Positions 41,274 through 44,741 of a stretch of DNA of 44,741 nucleotides are shown piece after piece. The notes under the pieces were generated by a model. That model searched no databases and was not told the origin of the DNA. It worked only from the letters and a program-made list of their open reading frames with translations. Where the stretch lies: contig JAPLPF010000164.1 in the NCBI GenBank assembly GCA_026400325.1, positions 1 to 44,741 of the forward strand, in the 5' to 3' direction. Position numbers and translations under genes: made by a program. Origin of the DNA: Rhodobacterales bacterium. GTDB lineage: Bacteria > Pseudomonadota > Alphaproteobacteria > Rhodobacterales > Rhodobacteraceae. Each line of letters opens with the position of its first letter. Position 1 is the stretch's first letter.

Positions 41274-42195
41274 GCCCCTGCCCGTCACGTCCGATGAACA
41301 ACTCTCCATCGAAACTGTCAAACAGCGCAATGGCATCGGGCCCAAGAGCGGCCTCGGCGGTCGTTACACCGGCCAGCAGGCTGGCAGCGTCCGCATCGGC
41401 CAGACCGAGGCCGGTCAGCATTTCCGGCATGAGGAGGCCCTTTCCCGCGCAAAGCTCGACGAACCAGCCTTTGTCGTCCTGGCGCAGGAAGGCGCGCCCG
41501 CCCATGCCGTTCTGCGACCAGCCGGCGATGGCAACGTCGCCCTGCACGGTGATCGGGGCCACGGTCAGCGGGTTTTCCGGCGTGTCGAACTGAGCCTTGA
41601 GCAACGCCTCGATATCGACCAGCGGATCGCCGGTCATCGCCGGGGCCGCAGCGGCATGGTCCCCATGGGCGGCATCACCATCGGCGCTGTGGTCCATCTT
41701 GGAATGATCCATCTTGGAATGATCCATTTCACCCTCGCCTGTCGGCGGGTCGATCATGAACTCGATCTCTACCCTGCCGGTGCGTTCGAAGATCAGCGTG
41801 GCCTTGTACATCTCGCCTTCGGTCAACGTGCCCGTCAGGCCCATGAACATGATGTGGTAACCGCCATGCTCCAGACTGACGGTCTGACCGGCAGGGATCT
41901 CGAGAGCGTCGACATGCGTCATCGTGCCGATGCCAGCCGCGTCAACCTTGCTTTCATGCACCTCGGACTTGGCCGCGATGTCGCTTTCGATCCCGATCAG
42001 GCGATCGGGTTCCGTGCCGTTGTTGACGATGGCCATGAAGCCCCCGGCAGCCTTGGCGCTGGCGGCGGGTTGCGGGATGTGAGGGTGGATGATCTGCAGA
42101 TCACCGACCGTTATCTCATGGGCAACGGCGGGGACTGCCAGGAAGGCGGGGACTGTCAGGAAAATGGCAGCGACAAGGGTAAGAAGTCGGTTCAT
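41248..42195 (-). CDS. PCu(A)C copper chaperone with extra C-terminal copper-associated domain
   Basis: This 315-residue periplasmic protein has a signal peptide (NRLLTLVAAIFLTVPAFLA, cleaved near AVA-HE). The PCu(A)C domain, about residues 25-155, contains GTMTHV and GGYHIMFMGL as copper ligands; the usual first His-Met is His-Glu here. A linker with DHSKMDHSKMDHS, encoded by 15-base direct repeats at 41701-41730, is rich in His and Met. The C-terminal part (DPLVDIEALLKAQFDTPE ... DGELFIG) resembles the copper-uptake-associated domain found as a separate protein elsewhere. It probably collects Cu(I) for cytochrome oxidase assembly. Confidence 0.85.
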   Translation of the reverse strand: MNRLLTLVAAIFLTVPAFLAVPAVAHEITVGDLQIIHPHIPQPAASAKAAGGFMAIVNNGTEPDRLIGIESDIAAKSEVHESKVDAAGIGTMTHVDALEIPAGQTVSLEHGGYHIMFMGLTGTLTEGEMYKATLIFERTGRVEIEFMIDPPTGEGEMDHSKMDHSKMDHSADGDAAHGDHAAAAPAMTGDPLVDIEALLKAQFDTPENPLTVAPITVQGDVAIAGWSQNGMGGRAFLRQDDKGWFVELCAGKGLLMPEMLTGLGLADADAASLLAGVTTAEAALGPDAIALFDSFDGELFIGRDGQGHEHGAATN

Positions 42196-42292
42196 CGGGA
42201 ATGCTCCGTTTCGGGGGATTGGAAATGCGGGGACCATTGACGGCAAAAGACGTGATCAACGTCCGATTGCCTTGGACCATACGCAGGATCGT

Positions 42293-42313
42293 GCAAAGCC
42301 GCCCGGGCTTTGC
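42293..42313 (-). terminator. Hairpin between the DUF2946-like and copper chaperone genes
   Basis: GCAAAGCC, five bases and GGCTTTGC form a perfect 8-bp stem about 40 bases after the DUF2946-like stop on the minus strand. There is no strong U-tract. It may reduce read-through into the chaperone gene. Confidence 0.4.
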
Positions 42314-42354
42314 TGGTGAAGACGGGGAAACGCGGCACTGGGCTTCGCCGCCGG

Positions 42355-42738
42355 TCAGGCGACGGGGGGGCCTTGCGGGCTGTTTGCAAGGTCAAGGACC
42401 CTTGGCAGCGCCATGGCATGACGCGGAGCGATGACCTTGGCCACAAAGGCAAGCTCAACGTCCACAAGCGCGCCTTGTACTGGCGGCAGGTCGGCCGTTC
42501 CGGCAATCTGGCAGGCCAGGCAAAGGGCACCGCCGTCCGACCGTCCGCCCGGCTGATCACCGCAGATGTCTGCAAGGCTGCCACCGTTTGCCAGCGCGAA
42601 GGCCAGGGCCTCGTCCTGCGGTGCGGCAACGCGGTGCGCAAAGCCGGTCGCGATCAGGGCGACAGCTATGACGGCAAGCAGCACCATACGGTGCAGGCTG
42701 ATGAGGGCGTGTCCCAGCATGATGAACGCATGATCCAT
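42355..42738 (-). CDS. DUF2946-like small membrane protein
   Basis: This 127-residue protein has one N-terminal membrane segment (MVLLAVIAVALIATGFA, about residues 18-34). A cysteine motif follows (DICGD then CLACQIAG), which resembles DUF2946 proteins that occur beside copper genes. It probably faces the periplasm and may bind copper. I chose ATG 42738, since the longer frame runs antisense to the dipeptidase gene. The copper chaperone gene lies 160 bases downstream. Confidence 0.7.
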   Translation of the reverse strand: MDHAFIMLGHALISLHRMVLLAVIAVALIATGFAHRVAAPQDEALAFALANGGSLADICGDQPGGRSDGGALCLACQIAGTADLPPVQGALVDVELAFVAKVIAPRHAMALPRVLDLANSPQGPPVA

Positions 42739-42864
42739 CTTGCCGGTCCAGTCAACAGGACTTGCCACGGTCCCCCCTCGGCAGAGCGGCCCGCCTTGCG
42801 TGTCGATTGCAAAGGCGTTTGACTGCGACGGCAGTCTTCCTTTTCCATTGGCCCGGACCCCAGC

Positions 42865-43932
42865 ATGACCGCCCCCGTTCCCGTCTTCGACGGCCACAAT
42901 GACATCGTCCTGAAGATTTCCGGCGCAGGGTCCCTGCGCGAGGATCTTTGGCTTCGGGGCGAGGGTGCCGGGCATCTGGACCTGCCGCGGATGCGGGCGA
43001 GCGGTTTTGCAGGCGGGCTTTTTGCGGTCTGGGTTCCGTCACCCGAAACCGGCGATCTGGCGGCGCTGGAGCGGCTGATGGAAAGCCCGCCCTATGACCT
43101 CGCCCTGCCAGAGCTGATCGACCATCGCAGCGCGCAGCCGGTTGCAATCGAAATGCTGGGCAACCTCTTGTGGATGGAGCGGGCGTCGCAGGGTCACTTC
43201 CGCTGGTGCCGGAACGTGGCCGAAATCGGTACCGCGATGGCGGAAGGGGTCATCGCAGGGGTCCTGCACTTCGAGGGCGCCGAAGCCATCGGCCCCGACC
43301 TGGACGCGCTGCACGTCTTTCACGCCATGGGTCTGCGGTCGCTGGGTCCGGTCTGGAGCCGCCCGACGATCTTTGGCCATGGCGTGCCGTTCCGCTTTCC
43401 CTCGACCGGGGATACCGGGCCGGGGCTGACCGACACGGGCAAGGCGCTTGTGCGGGAATGCAACGCGCTGAAGATCATGCTGGACCTCAGCCACCTGAAC
43501 GAAGCCGGGTTCTGGGAGGTGGCACGGCTGTCGGATGCGCCGCTGGTTGCCAGCCATTCCAATGCCCAGGCTGTTTGCGCCTCAAGCCGGAACCTGACCG
43601 ACCGGCAGCTTGCCGCGATCGGCGAAAGCGGCGGAATTGCGGGCCTCAACCTCGCCACCTGCTTTCTGAGACCGGACGGACGGGAAAGCCCGGACATGAC
43701 GCTGGACCCGGTCAAGCGGCATATCGAGCACATGCTTGAACTGGCAGGCGAGGATCACGTCGGCATCGGGTCGGACTTCGACGGCGCGACGGTGCCAAAA
43801 GGGATTGGCGGGGTGGAGGGTCTGCCGCTTCTTGTGCACACGATGCGCGACATGGACCTCGGAGACGCCTTGATCCGCAAGATTGCCCACGGCAACTGGC
43901 TGCGCGTATTGGAGAGGACCTGGGCGGCCTGA
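42865..43932 (+). CDS. Membrane dipeptidase-like (renal dipeptidase family) zinc hydrolase
   Basis: This 355-residue TIM-barrel metallopeptidase of family M19 splits dipeptides, often with D-residues at the C-terminus. The metal ligands are visible in FDGHNDI near the N-terminus, LHFEGAE at about 132-138, LDLSHLNEAGF, ASHSNA, and VGIGSDFDG near residue 300. No signal peptide is seen, so it is cytoplasmic. It is divergent from the copper gene pair and seems unrelated to it. Confidence 0.92.
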   Translation: MTAPVPVFDGHNDIVLKISGAGSLREDLWLRGEGAGHLDLPRMRASGFAGGLFAVWVPSPETGDLAALERLMESPPYDLALPELIDHRSAQPVAIEMLGNLLWMERASQGHFRWCRNVAEIGTAMAEGVIAGVLHFEGAEAIGPDLDALHVFHAMGLRSLGPVWSRPTIFGHGVPFRFPSTGDTGPGLTDTGKALVRECNALKIMLDLSHLNEAGFWEVARLSDAPLVASHSNAQAVCASSRNLTDRQLAAIGESGGIAGLNLATCFLRPDGRESPDMTLDPVKRHIEHMLELAGEDHVGIGSDFDGATVPKGIGGVEGLPLLVHTMRDMDLGDALIRKIAHGNWLRVLERTWAA

Positions 43933-44054
43933 AGCGGGGGGTTGGCCCAATTTCCAAAGCCTTGGTCGCCGCCCTGGTCGCAGCGTTTCCAATCCTTGGC
44001 CTGCCGTGCTAGCCCTTTGGCAACATCCGGGGATTCGGGCACTTCCTTTGCTGA

Positions 44055-44741
<687 letters not shown>

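Noticed and set aside
41701-41730. Direct repeats as a CRISPR fragment
   Set aside because: The units are 15 bases, adjacent without spacers, and lie inside a coding frame that explains them as a DHSKM protein repeat.

Overview
The window looks like chromosomal DNA of an alphaproteobacterium of the Rhodobacteraceae/Paracoccaceae type. This is inferred from the very high GC content, the gene families present, tightly overlapping stop/start codons, and two kinds of short palindromic repeat. Almost the whole window is metabolic and accessory DNA. No rRNA, tRNA, CRISPR array, transposase or phage gene was seen.

Layout. (1) 1-683: the 3' end of a lower-GC gene resembling AbiU2-type HEPN proteins, then non-coding DNA with hairpins. 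(2) 684-10525, minus strand: a carbohydrate/polyol uptake operon. A LacI-type regulator is followed by a binding protein, two permeases, a nitronate monooxygenase-like flavoprotein, a small membrane protein, a VOC protein, two different ABC ATPases and a fused dihydroxyacetone-type kinase (DhaKL). Two matching operators, one before lacI and one before the binding-protein gene, tie the unit together. (3) 10679-13285, plus strand: an SGNH hydrolase, a Rieske oxygenase and a CbiX-type chelatase. (4) 13321-18686, minus strand: an FMN-dependent hydroxy-acid dehydrogenase, a secreted CHAT-domain protein, a class III aminotransferase and a PuuA-like glutamine synthetase. (5) 18754-20420: a Tat-exported nitroreductase-like protein and an overlapping MarR regulator behind a 28-bp palindrome. 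(6) 20460-26621: TMEM175-type channel, trpA, ychF, an FkbM methyltransferase, an SH3/MliC-like periplasmic protein and an FAD oxidoreductase.

(7) 26690-40770: a full C-P lyase (phosphonate) locus. phnCDE1E2 plus a hexapeptide acyltransferase run left behind a possible Pho box. phnF and a second phnM run right. phnGHIJKLN runs left, and a DUF1045 (2H phosphoesterase-like) gene and phnM form its left end. The pathway would import phosphonates, attach them to ribose triphosphate (PhnGHI with PhnL and PhnM), break the C-P bond (PhnJ with PhnK) and return the ribose phosphate to PRPP (PhnN). No phnP is present here, so the DUF1045 protein is a candidate for the missing cyclic phosphodiesterase step. 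Palindromic repeats have become part of the phnI and phnJ reading frames.

(8) 40773-44741: TrmO, a PCu(A)C copper chaperone with a His/Met-rich linker and an extra C-terminal domain, a DUF2946-like protein, a dipeptidase, and the start of katG, which runs off the right edge.

All functions are read from sequence motifs and gene order. No searches were run.
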